Under the pieces are notes generated by a model that worked only from the letters and a program-made list of their open reading frames with translations, did no database searches and was not told where the DNA came from. A stretch of DNA of 64,000 nucleotides. Origin: Branchiostoma floridae (Eukaryota; Chordata; Leptocardii; Amphioxiformes; Branchiostomatidae). How positions within the stretch are numbered: position 1 is the stretch's first letter; the number at the start of each line of letters is the position of its first letter. Where the stretch lies: the NCBI RefSeq assembly GCF_000003815.2, contig NC_049991.1, positions 19,213,307-19,277,306 of the forward strand. The letters are read 5' to 3'. The position numbers and the translations under genes are program-made. Below are positions 1-10,100 of this stretch, in pieces.

Positions 1-373
1 CTATAAGAAGAGTGAAAAAGCGATGGAAATCCGTCCGCTTTTAAACGCGCGCGCCGAGTTGTCTTTTGCACCCTGTGATGCAACGCCTCGGAGCTCCTAC
101 GTCATCAGGCTATTAATAAAATCTAGGTCGGGTGACGTCACCTGCTACGAAATAATGTACATAGTGCGGCCTAGAAAATGTGCCAAGCCTTGTGTAACGT
201 CGTTCTAGATATCTTGAGCTTAACCCTAAATCACTGGGACATTGTTTCTTGGTGGTTGTGAAAAGATCACTTCATGAAACGCAATAACGTTAGAGAAAAT
301 GCTTGTGAAGGCGGGTGCACCTGCTACGGCTATTGTATAAGTACGGTTGTTGTCGACGTAGAACCTATCGGCA

Positions 374-445
374 TCCCATGTGGTCTAGTGGTTAGGATTT
401 GTGGCTTTCACCCACACGGCCCGGGTTCGATTCCCGGCATGGGAA
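374..445 (+). tRNA. tRNA-Glu (anticodon UUC)
   Basis: The 7-bp acceptor stem TCCCATG (374-380) pairs perfectly with CATGGGA (438-444). The A box (TGGTCTAGTGG) and B box (GGTTCGATTCC) are intact. The anticodon stem TGTGG/CCACA encloses the loop CTTTCAC, giving anticodon TTC. A T-run about 7 bases downstream (from about 451) can serve as the RNA polymerase III terminator. There is no intron and no CCA is encoded, as expected for a eukaryotic nuclear gene. The sequence is very close to animal tRNA-Glu genes. All stems pair, so it looks functional rather than a SINE head. Confidence 0.93.
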
Positions 446-1264
446 ACCATACTTTTATTTTTACCACCTCGAAAGTAGACAATAGGTACGGGAATAATCT
501 GCATTTTCTCTCCGTTTGTTATTTGACAATAACGTTACATCTTTGCTTGCACTTTGCGTCTCTTTTCGGCATCCAGCTTTCTTACCTTCGTTTCGGCAAG
601 ATTGGTTGGCGTCGACTAGCAAAGGAAGATGCGGACAAATCAATAAAATGTTGAGTAGGAAAGATCGCATTCCCTTTCCCGTCCTGAGGTGTGTAGATTA
701 ATTCCAGATGGGCGACAAGCAGAGGGTGTTACCGACCGATGTCACTTCCGCGTTCACAAGCACGGGACAGAAAGTAGCAGCAGGTTCACAGCCACACGTT
801 CAGATCCAAAGTTCGCGCGAGTGGTGACCCAAGACGATGCCATCTTCGCGCGGCATTTTAAGAATCATCTAGGTAGGCTAACTCCGGTCACAGAATTCGC
901 CATAGGAAGAGTCCTGTAGTCGCAAATATCCCAAAGACAAGCCTCTGCTAGGAAAAAGTCCAATAGGTAACCATGGCAACGGTTATTACAGGCCAGTGAC
1001 CTTTGCCTGATACGGTGATACATTATTGATAACTGATGACGTGTGTCATTGGGTGTGACGGAGCAGTACAAAAACACGTAACAGCTCGTGCTAGGCACAT
1101 TCTTGAAGTAGACACAGAACCGACGACAACGTCTTTTCGCCTCCGTGACGTTTCAGGAGATTGCCAGAACAAAAAGTAGGTAGTATATAACACAATCTCC
1201 TCTTTTTGATTTTTTCTCGATAATGTCAAAACTCCTCTAGTTGCTTTTAGTACCAAAACTGTAA
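446..1264. other. Intergenic stretch with no gene recognised
   Basis: No splice-framed coding exon, tRNA or clear transposon end was recognised here. Short open frames on both strands lack similarity to anything I know. Confidence 0.5.
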
Positions 1265-1266
1265 AG

Positions 1267-1560
1267 TGTGTATGTGTCTGTGTATGTGTCACAGTGTTTG
1301 TGTGTGTGTGTCATTGTGTGTTTATGTATGTGTGTTGCCCTTTAATAGTTTGTGTTGAGACTGTTTAATATGTGTACTGTGACACAGTGTGCGTGTGTCA
1401 GTGTGCGTGTCAGTTTGTGTGTGTGTGTCAGTGTGCGTGTCAGTTTGTGTGCGTTTGTGTATGTGAGTGTACGTGTCTGTGTGTGTGTAATCAAGTAGGT
1501 TACAAAGGGAGTGATTGTGTATGTGTGTGTATAGCATCTTACAGTGTGTGTGTGTGTGAC
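1267..1560. repeat. TG/CA-rich microsatellite
   Basis: Dense GTGTGTGT runs are interrupted by variants such as GTCAGTGTGCGT. The open frames here on both strands (His/Thr-rich on one, Cys/Val-rich on the other) are consequences of the repeat and not genes. Confidence 0.9.
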
Positions 1561-1694
1561 ACTGTGTTTGAATGACATCTCCCTATCCTTCAACACCTCT
1601 CCTGCCATTGTATATCGCATAAATCCACTCATTAAACCTGACACAGTTTACGCCAAAAATAGTTACTCAAGCAACTGGATATGATTTTGAAACG

Positions 1695-1736
1695 GCCAGA
1701 CGTTTCGGAAAGAATCCACTTTCCTTCGTCAGTGAC
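1695..1736 (-). ncRNA. Hammerhead ribozyme motif (minus strand)
   Basis: This is the exact inverted counterpart of the motif at 1992-2033, with the same core blocks and helix II, in the left arm of the palindrome. Transcription from either side of the element would therefore produce one sense ribozyme. Confidence 0.6.
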
Positions 1737-1991
1737 ACTGAAGTGATCTGCAAGAAACAGGTCTTTTACGTTAACTATGAATGAAGACAATTTCAGATGT
1801 CCAATAGGAAAGGTTGTAAGACAATTCAGATTGAAGACAATTTGGATTCCAAAGAAAACAAAGCTAAGCCAAAGTCAAGCTGAAGACAATTTGGATTTCA
1901 AAGGATATCAAGGCTGTCCTATTGGACATCTGAAATTGTCTTCATTCATAGTTAGAGTATAAAAGACCTGTTTCTTGCAGATCACTTCAGT

Positions 1992-2033
1992 GTCACTGAC
2001 GAAGGAAAGTGGATTCTTTCCGAAACGTCTGGC
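1992..2033 (+). ncRNA. Hammerhead ribozyme motif (plus strand)
   Basis: All core blocks are present in order: CTGACGA (1996-2002), a 6-bp helix II GGAAAG/CTTTCC (2004-2009 with 2016-2021, 6-nt loop), GAAA (2022-2025) and the cleavage triplet GTC (2027-2029). Helix I can form four pairs (1992-1995 with 2030-2033, one of them G-U). Helix III is only the self-complementary ACGT, so cleavage would need a dimer, as proposed for the short-helix-III ribozymes of Penelope-like elements and retrozymes. Predicted cleavage is after 2029. Confidence 0.65.
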
Positions 2034-2144
2034 CGTTTCAAAATCATATCCAGTTGCTTGAGTAACTATTTTTGGCGTATCTTATTACCTGGATGTCTAA
2101 CCTACATCGGCTGACACAGTTTAATTCTTGCCCTTCAGTTGAGG

Positions 2145-2316
2145 ATGGCGCTACCGTCCCCAATTACCTTAACTCTGGGCGTGGCCGTCGTCCTGACGTC
2201 ACTCCCGGCCCCAACCCAGTCCTGTAGCGTCGTCAACTGGCAGGCCATGTCCTTCCCAGAGCAGGTAGTGGCAGCACAGATTGCAGTACATGCCAGGGTC
2301 ATGGACAAACTCAATG
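2145..2316 (+). CDS. Alternative first coding exon 1a of the CCDC3-like gene
   Basis: The ATG at 2145 opens a signal peptide (MALPSPITLTLGVAVVLTSL). The exon ends in phase 1 at the donor GTTAGT, exactly like exon 1b (2805-2967, donor GTGGGT). Either can join the exon at 3342 in frame. After the signal peptide the two copies are highly similar, while the signal peptides differ more. Both are preceded directly by a CAG, so an upstream 5' UTR exon is possible. Splicing 1a to 1b would not give an in-frame N-terminus, so they look mutually exclusive. Confidence 0.65.
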
Positions 2317-5300
2317 GTTAGTTTGTAGAAATCCAGAGGGGCGAGTAAGAACAGAAAGAAACAAACATGCCGACACCCAGGATCAAACCCGGGTCGGCGG
2401 ATTACAAATCAGGACCACTATTGCTGTCGCCACAAAAGCTCAGAGCTCCTTGGCAAGGACGGTAGACGGTACTTGAACCACTGTTACAAGTTGTCAATCA
2501 ATATTAGATTTAGATACTTTTGCTCGCTGCCACTACCTGCACTGGGAACATCATGAGCCATTAGACTGGTTTTCAAACCAGAGATTATGGCTGCCATGTA
2601 TATTCTTTCCTCTCTCTCCAAGTAGCTTGGTATCCCGTATAGCTGCGAGTCTTTTTTGTCCTCGAGGATGAAAGAGACTGGGCAGCCATAATTGATGGAG
2701 AGGACACAAGAGACTTGGCAGCTTTTATACCAGGCTATAATACAAGTGAGGTGCCTGTAAAACAAAGTTTTAACATTTTCAATGCTCTGGCATTTGGCCT
2801 ACAGATGGCTTGGTCCCAGATTGTCCTAGCTGTGGGCGTAGCCCTGACCTCACTCCCTGCCCTCGTCCTGTCCTGTAAAGTGGTGGACTGGCAGCCCATG
2901 TCGTTCCCAGAGCAGGTAGCGGCAGCACAGATCGTGGTTCATGCCAGGGTGTTGGATAAAGTCAATGGTGGGTACTTATGTTCATATAGGCAGTAGTACT
3001 AAGTACTTGTACTCAGATTATTTAGAACTAAGATTTTCTGGGAAATCTGAAGATTGTTAAAAAAAATCTCCAGATTTTTCGATTTTCAATGACACTTGAC
3101 GCTCCCACTGAGGGTCATTATGATCCGTACTATGGCATGAAAGCTTTTCACAAAGTATCAAATTTGTAAGTATTACTTGTTAAAGGGTTAGAAGTTTGTC
3201 CAAAGTGCAATATTTGCCCAAAATTAAGTTCTTAGAAAGTCTCAAATATTTTTTTCTGGCAAGATTTTTCAGGACCTCCAACTCTCAATGCATTTGATGG
3301 CCTTTGGAACCTAGAATTGAATGTTATTTTTCCAATGACAGGTACTTATGGCCACTGGCCGTATGCCTACCGAGGAGTGCTGAGGGTGTACTGTGTGTTT
3401 AAGGGCGGCCCACTGCCAGCCAGCATCACTGTGGATGAGATGGGACGACTGACGTCATGTCACCACACAAAAGGTGTGTATAGGTGCAGTCTCACATGAA
3501 TGTGCAACGCTAGTTTACCTTTATTCGTGGGATAACCTTTATCCGTTGCATTCAAGACTACCAGGTATTTAGGGATATTAAGTCAGCGGACGATGATTCA
3601 AAACTGCAATACATAACAAAAATGCAGTTTGAAACCACTGTCCATCAACATGATATCCCTAAATTCCCTGTTCGTAAGTAGATCGGACATACTAGTAGGT
3701 TACTTCGTGGATAATGGTGAACTAGCGTTATATCTCCATAATGACATATTGTTTCATACTTTTGTAGTCTCATGCACAGTATGCAGTCCTCATGCACATC
3801 TTGATCGTTTTGTGTCAATTTTGAGTGCGCAATTACTGGGTTGCACTGTGCTTTTGCCTGCATACCTGAAACTGTAGTAGTACTAAAACTGATACGAAAC
3901 AACTGAAATGTACAAAATGTATAATTATATGATGTGGGTATGAAAAAATGCCAATACTTGATATACACACTCGTGTGACCTTATTATAAAAATCCTTCTT
4001 CAAAGGCATAGAATAACGCCCTTCTTGATGACTTAATATGGACACGTAAGCTGAACATGCGAATAACATTTAGCCAGATTTTGTGGTCAGACATGTTAGT
4101 CGATTGAGTCTGACTTGTCCTGAAAGTGTTACTGCAGGGTTGGACAAGTTTTCTAAAATTCACTTGTCCTATCGGGCAAGCACATAAAAAATTTACTTGC
4201 CCCAACCAACTTTTCACTTGCCCAGAATTCAAATGATGGTCACTTTTATATGCATTGTCACTTCCAGCAATGGAATTCTGATTATTGCCTCTACTTTTCA
4301 ATGACAATGTTGATCATTGCTTGATGTCATGACTGTAAAAGGTAACAAGACGTATAAAATCTCACTCAATGAAAAAACCTTACTTGCCCGATCGGGCAAG
4401 TGGGCTATGTCATGCACTTGCCCGAACAGCACTTTCACTTGCCTTGGACAATAGGGCTAGTGGACTTGTGCAACCCTGTACTGTACACGATATTTGCTTA
4501 TCAAAGCTTAGTAACACTGGGCTAACAAATCAATCTTGTATCTTCTTCCTGCCCTAGTTGACATCGGTGAAGACTACATCCTCCTGTTGAAGCGCGACGG
4601 CGGCATGTTCCTACCCGACGAGGTGAACTACCTCTCCGTGGCCTTCCCGGCCGACCAGGACCACTTCGACCAGGTTTGTTCGTTAGTTTGTTTGTTTGTT
4701 TTGTCAATGGACGTTAGACAAATATAGGCAACCAGCGGATGAAGGTCAACTAGCATTACATCTTCCTCAGAGCTTCTAACTGGAATTCTGCTTCTCGCCG
4801 CTACATGTAGCTGATGTAGCAAATTTAAAGTAATAATGATTAATATCAGTTCAGTTCATCCATCCGGTGACACTGTGAAGTTCTTCCATACGACTCTGTT
4901 GCGCATGACAGACAGGAGGTCTCCGTCTTGGAGACCAACATCCTCCTCAATCACCCTCCTAAGAGTCAGGGATGGTCGGCCGCGTCTTGTCTTGTTGTTG
5001 GGCTGCCAGAGAAGAACCCTTCCGGCCATCTCGTCATGACGCATCACATGACCAGCAAGGGCCAGGCGTCGGTCACGGATGACTCTAGTAATCCGTGGCA
5101 GACCATTATAGAGCTATGATTGATATACATGTACAAATTGTTATTCCACCAGGTGAGTCGGACGTGCAGCCTCTCCAACTTTACCTCACTGGCATCAACC
5201 GACCCTGCCTCCCAGCCCGGGTGTGTTGTGAACAGGACAGAGACCGGGTCATCTGCATGTTTGGGAAGTTCCAGTGCTTCTCATCGGCAGTCCTACAGTC

Positions 5301-5353
5301 TCTTAGCAGTGGTTTTTGCAGTGTTCACTTTTGTTCAAGCCCTGTTGGTATGA
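2145..5353 (+). CDS. CCDC3-like small secreted/GPI-anchored protein, four coding exons plus an alternative first exon
   Basis: Coding exons: 1a 2145-2316 or 1b 2805-2967, then 3342-3473, 4558-4673 and 5153-5353 (stop TGA). All junctions are GT-AG and in phase (phases 1, 1, 0). The product is 203 aa with exon 1b or 206 aa with 1a. Both first exons encode a hydrophobic signal peptide followed by a conserved block (MSFPEQV.AAQI.VHARV). The mature region has the pattern SCH...DY...LP..VN....FP...CS, which I recall from the N-terminal globular domain of vertebrate CCDC3. The CCDC3 coiled coil is absent. Instead the protein ends in a hydrophobic tail (SLLAVVFAVFTFVQALLV), suggesting a GPI signal or membrane anchor. 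An N-glycosylation sequon NFT lies in the last exon. The role is unknown; CCDC3 is a secreted factor in vertebrates. It converges with the downstream minus-strand gene. Confidence 0.72.
2330..2450 (-). mobile_element. tRNA-derived SINE, minus strand
   Basis: On the minus strand it carries a tRNA-like head with a degenerate B box, followed by the tail TTTCTTTCTGTTCTTACTCG. The same tail ends the two plus-strand copies near 24.4 and 24.7 kb. It sits between the two alternative first exons of the CCDC3-like gene. Confidence 0.65.
3508..3736. mobile_element. MITE, GCTAGTTTACCTTTA family
   Basis: Inverted ends (GCTAGTTTACCTTTATTCG against a right end reading ...GTGAACTAGCGTTA) bound an otherwise partly palindromic sequence. 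Relatives occur at 16418-16627 and 61858-62170, with a shared interior word CTTGATATCCCT or close variants. It lies in an intron of the CCDC3-like gene. Confidence 0.6.
4135..4478. mobile_element. CAGGG...CCCTG element, TTGCCCG-word family, copy 1
   Basis: It begins CAGGGTTGGACAAG and ends CTTGTGCAACCCTG, flanked by the 5-bp direct repeat TACTG (4130-4134 and 4479-4483). The interior repeats a short word (CTTGCCCG / CGGGCAAG) many times and contains the palindrome TTGCCCGATCGGGCAA. There is no coding capacity. Confidence 0.75.
4865..5105 (-). pseudogene. LINE reverse-transcriptase C-terminal fragment
   Basis: On the minus strand a frame shows the terminal signature of many non-LTR retrotransposon polyproteins: a basic (R)RGRPS segment, then DLLSVMRNRVVW. 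It is 5'-truncated and lies in the last intron of the CCDC3-like gene. The family (CR1/L2/Ingi-type) cannot be decided from this piece. Confidence 0.55.
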
Positions 5354-5541
5354 GACTGTGTGAATTTCAAGAAACAGTTTTGAAAGAAAGTGGAACTAGA
5401 CTTACTATCGTATACCCATAGATAGGAAGTTATGTAATCATTGTTGTTCTGTTTTGTAATAATGATATGTTTGTCTGGTTGTGTGGTTTGATGTACTCAG
5501 GGTCTCCTGAAAAACAGGGCTTTTGTCCTGAGCGTGTATAT

Positions 5542-5547
5542 AATAAA
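5542..5547 (+). terminator. Candidate polyadenylation signal of the CCDC3-like gene
   Basis: AATAAA lies 189 bases after the stop codon on the coding strand. It is the first canonical signal downstream. Confidence 0.45.
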
Positions 5548-6201
5548 TAAGAATGAATTAAATGAAACTTAGGAATTTCAAGAAACAAGTTCGAAAGAAA
5601 GTGGTACTGGACTGTCAGAACAGTCTTTGACCAGATGTCTGAAACAGGCAGAGTCATATATGGCCCTGATCAATCAAGACCATTGTAGACCCGTATCAAA
5701 TTCAGCCCTATACGCCATAAGCTGTGACTCTGTCACATAGGGCACATCTTTTAGCTGATTACGGTCTGTTGCAAGGGAATTAAGAATTGTACAAGTATCT
5801 CTGTCACTGTTTTTTCTTTCTTTCTTTCAATCATCCAAATCCTGTCAGAGATACAACATAAAATTTCTCTGTGCCAGACCAACTGCTGTATATCTCAGCC
5901 ACATCAAAGAAAAATAGAATCACCAACTCCTGTGTTTTCTCCAGTCTGTTACTTTATTTTGGCTTCACCGATGGAGGAAAAATATATTATGTATAATCGT
6001 GATATTACCTCTCGTCAAAGATGGCAGCATTAGGAAGAAAGATAACTATGCAAAACGATGATTTAATCATTATATTTTCATGTTGTTTATACTTTTATAT
6101 GTACAAAGAATGCATACATGTACATGTATGTACCATTTAAGCGTAGACACTTCTTCTGGAACCCGGAAGACAAGCGAAAATTTTCAACACCATATAGTAG
6201 A

Positions 6202-6375
6202 CAGTAGAAGCCGGTTAATTGCACAACGGATTAACACACACTTCTGTTGACTGCACAGAATCCCCAAATCCCAAACCGGTGCGGTCCAGCTGGATACCTT
6301 CGCATTATTGCACCAGCCGAATAATTGCACAAAATATGCTGGCAAATAGGCTGTGCAATTAAACGGCTTCTACTG
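6202..6375. mobile_element. MITE with CAGTAGAAGCCG ends
   Basis: Terminal inverted repeats CAGTAGAAGCCGGTTAATTG (left) and a matching CAATTAAACGGCTTCTACTG (right) enclose about 130 bp without coding capacity. The ends resemble pogo/Tigger-type termini; no clear TA duplication is visible. Confidence 0.65.
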
Positions 6376-6654
6376 TAACATGTACACTATACACAGACAA
6401 GTGCGGGCTATAGGCGTATCTGAAATACAACTCCAATTTTACCCGTACTACTTATGCAAGTGGTATTGCAACCCATGTACATGTACATTTTATGTACAGG
6501 GAAGAGCATAAGGCAAGCTTATCATGACTAATAAAAGCTTCACAATCATTTGGTTTTCTTTTTCACTATCACCTGTAATATCTACAAGCATGGCAAAGAA
6601 ATTGCTAGTGCTACATGTTATTTAGTGTCTATCAGACAAATTTTACAATCCAAC

Positions 6655-7060
6655 CAGTCCATTATAAACGACCACTCAAGGGACACTAGTACAGGTGGTC
6701 CTTATATAGAGGTTGCTCTATATACAAATGGCCAGGTGGCCCTTATGTACGGGTGGTCACTAGTACAGGTTTGACTGTATATCAATTTCCAGGTGGCATG
6801 GTCCTTATGTAGAGGTGGTCACTTGTACAGGTTGGACTGTATTATATCAATGGCCAGGTGGCCCTTATGTAGAGGTCGCTAGTAGAGGTTGCACAATATA
6901 TTATAAAAAGTCAGGTGGTCCTTATGTAGAGGTTACTGGTACAGGTTGCACTATACATTAATGGCCAGGTGGTCACTAGTACAGGTTGGATTGTATTATA
7001 TCAATGTCCAGGTGGTCATTATGTAGAGGTCGCTGTTACAGGTTGCACCACACATTAATA
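6655..7060. repeat. Irregular minisatellite, about 60-70 bp units
   Basis: Units centre on words such as CAGGTGGTC, CCTTATGTAGAGG and TAGTACAGGTTG, repeated about six to seven times with variable spacing. It lies just downstream of the stop codon of the minus-strand Death-domain gene and could be within its 3' UTR. Confidence 0.7.
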
Positions 7061-7129
7061 TATATTATATATAACCAATGGTCCTTAATGTACAGGTGGC
7101 CACTGCACATGCTTCCACTATGCGAGATG

Positions 7130-10100
7130 CTACAACACAGGTTTTAAGGGTAGAGTGCAGTAGTCATCAAACATCCCGGCCAGTTCCAGTCTCTCCAGCT
7201 CGATCAGAACTCTCTGTACCTCCTGACGTGTGTAGGGGAGGGGCCCATGTCTCTGCCAGTACCTAACAACGTAGAAATAAGAGAACTATGACTATTATGT
7301 TACAATCTTAAGACTTTAGATCCGTGCACAAAATAAAGCGCTTACCAACAAGCTTTCAATCAGTCCTCTGATCCTTCTCAAGTTGAAATGACCCAAAACC
7401 TAAGTCACAATTGCTATGACTGTGAAAGGCAACAAGTATAATTTTTATAAAAATCTCAATTATGGAAAAATTTTACTTCTCTGCCAGTACCTAACAACGT
7501 AAACACTCAGATAAACTATTGAGCTACATGTAGTTCAACTGTAATATCCAACACAAAAATTGGACTCACCCAAATTTCGACTGAACAGCACCAGTCTTTG
7601 TCAAGGACAGTTGAACTAGCTCAATAATGACTTCTACCAACACAGATGAACTTTCAAGTTATTACTCAGATAAACTGAGGTACAGAATAAAGAGACTCTT
7701 TTTTACACAACCCCTGCTTTATTTCCAGGCGATTCTGACTGACTGGTTCACATAATGTACAGCATACAGTTGACAGAATATGATGCAGTCACAAATGCGA
7801 AGTACACAAATGTCATGTATTTACTAAATTATAATTTAGTACATATACATAAAAATCAAAAAGTACCTGAAGACGTATCTGGCAGGCAACTGCTTGTAGT
7901 TCTCCCTCACACTCTCCAGCAACATCACATCCACATTGTTAAGATCTGAGGAAAAAAAGATAAAAAAACTATCAGAAAAAAAAAAAAAACTTGCTTCTGG
8001 AGTCTGTGGTAACCATTACAGTAGCTAAAGTTGACATGTGATGGAGATGAGGGCAAAGTTTAGATAGTCCAATAAGACACAAAAGAATCTCACGTATATG
8101 TTACAACTTAAAACCCTATATCCGTACACAACATAAGGCGCTTACCAACAAGCTTTTGATCAGTAAAGTTGAAATGACCCAAAGCCTAAGTCACACATCC
8201 AGACCAGAAGTGTGACATTAGTAAAGGGTCACAGGTGCTTGGCAGTTGGTATCGGCCCCCGTCTCGGATGCTTGTTGGTAAGCGCTTTATTTTGTGTACG
8301 GATATAGGGTTTTAGATTGTAACATGATGTTGACTACCGTCACAGATGAACTTGCATTCAAGTATAAGGATCTCACCTAGCCTGGATGCCAACACTCTCC
8401 AGTCGTTTTGCAGTGGGCTGGGGTAACACAGTAGCAGCAGCAGTTTCTCCCACTTCTCCTTGGGTAGGCCGAGGGTGTCCTCCTCCAGACTAGTGTCCAT
8501 TAGTACACTCATGATCTGGGCAAGACAACAACATGCTTCTTTTTTAATCTAATCAAAAAGAAATATTTTCTAATATGTACAGATTATATGAATAAACCTG
8601 AGGTTGTAGCTTTCATCATTATGCACATGAAAAAAATAGCTTAATTGTAGTGGGATGTATCCCTGCATCAGGGATTCCTGCAGCAGTATAATCAGCTTTC
8701 ATCATTATGTAACGAAAAACAAAGTTTCATTACAGTGGTATGTACCAAAGTGCTGTATTTTCTCATAGAAAAAATTAATATTACGGGCTATAAAACCTGA
8801 TTACGTCATCCACACAGCCCCCCAAAAAATAGGATTTAGAATTCTTTTATGCCCATCTATCAATATTCGTTACAGCTCCATTCTTTCTTAATTCAAAAAT
8901 GAGAAAATAATGAAAGGTCAGAATGCCAATTTAGCCAACCTAAATACCATAAAAACGAGTATTACAGTAAAACAAAAACTCCCAATTTACTCACATCTTT
9001 CTTGGTGCTGTCTTGATGCTGCTGTTCCTTGCACAAAGTGGTGGTGGGATGCCCGTCATGATATTCAATGGAATTCAACTCTTGCCTATAAACAAGTCAC
9101 AGTCGACACACAAAATTAGACAATTACATATCTGTTAACTGTTACAAAATATGTCTATATGTTACTAATCATTATACTGAATACTGCCATGTTACAAATT
9201 CTTAACATTCTGCCATGAACTTGCAATTAATTACACTTGTTTACAAGTGTAACGAAACAATATGCATGGGAGATCATCTGACTAGTATAAGCCATTTACT
9301 TGTCTGCCATTTTGATTTTGAAGAAGAAATGTTTAGAAAATCGATCAGCCAACAAGTCTGCAAGCTCTAGATAAATGTTTTGCAGTAATTTGCTTGCCAA
9401 TGGTGTCCTCTTGATCATTGGGCAGAAAAAAGAAAAGGACCAGGACACAGCCCTGCATCTGCTACACTTTTTGACACCAGTACACAATCAACATTTAATC
9501 CTGTCATAACGGTCAATGAGCTTCGGCCTCCTTAAAATTTTTGGAGATCACTAAAAGGTTGATATAAATACTTGTGTATACTACCTGAAAATCTACCCCC
9601 ATCACATTGGATCAAGCAAAATTACTTGACTGTGAACAAATTGGAACAGCTCTGTGGAGACACAGTTGTCAATAAGAAGAAGTTAATCTACAACACAACT
9701 CAAACAATAAACGAAAGTTGTGATAATGACTTACCTGCTCGTTGCTCGTCTTGGTGCAGGTACAGGTTTCTTCTGTCCGTCTCCTGGAGCCTCTGATGGG
9801 GGAGGGGGGCATCTGGTGGCCTTTCTACCTCTCAGGCTGGGGTTCTGGTAAAGGGGTTCTGCCTTCAAATCTGGAACCATGTCAGCAAAGTCTTGAGCAA
9901 AGAATATCAGCTGGAAAGAACATGCATCTACCAAGACCATCTACGGTAATCTTCCCAGAGTGTCCCATAGTCTCAGGCAGAAGCGTGTCCACTTCAGAGG
10001 TCATTGCAACTGCGCAAGTTTGTTTGTTTGTTTGTTTGTTTGTGCAAGTGAAGAAGTGAAGAAGTGACCTCTTCACTCATCCTCTGGAGGGCAAGAGGAA

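Larger units (their letters stand above)
1651..2110. mobile_element. Palindromic Penelope-like element remnant with paired hammerhead motifs
   Basis: Two inverted arms of about 160 bp (roughly 1651-1814 and 1915-2079) are nearly perfect reverse complements around a spacer of about 100 bp. The block is flanked by a 13-bp direct repeat, CTGACACAGTTTA (1638-1650 and 2111-2123), which reads as a target-site duplication. Each arm contains a hammerhead ribozyme core. Hammerhead motifs in terminal repeats are known from Penelope-like retroelements; assigning this element to that group is inference. A decayed relative of the same palindrome lies at about 48600-48775. Confidence 0.6.
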
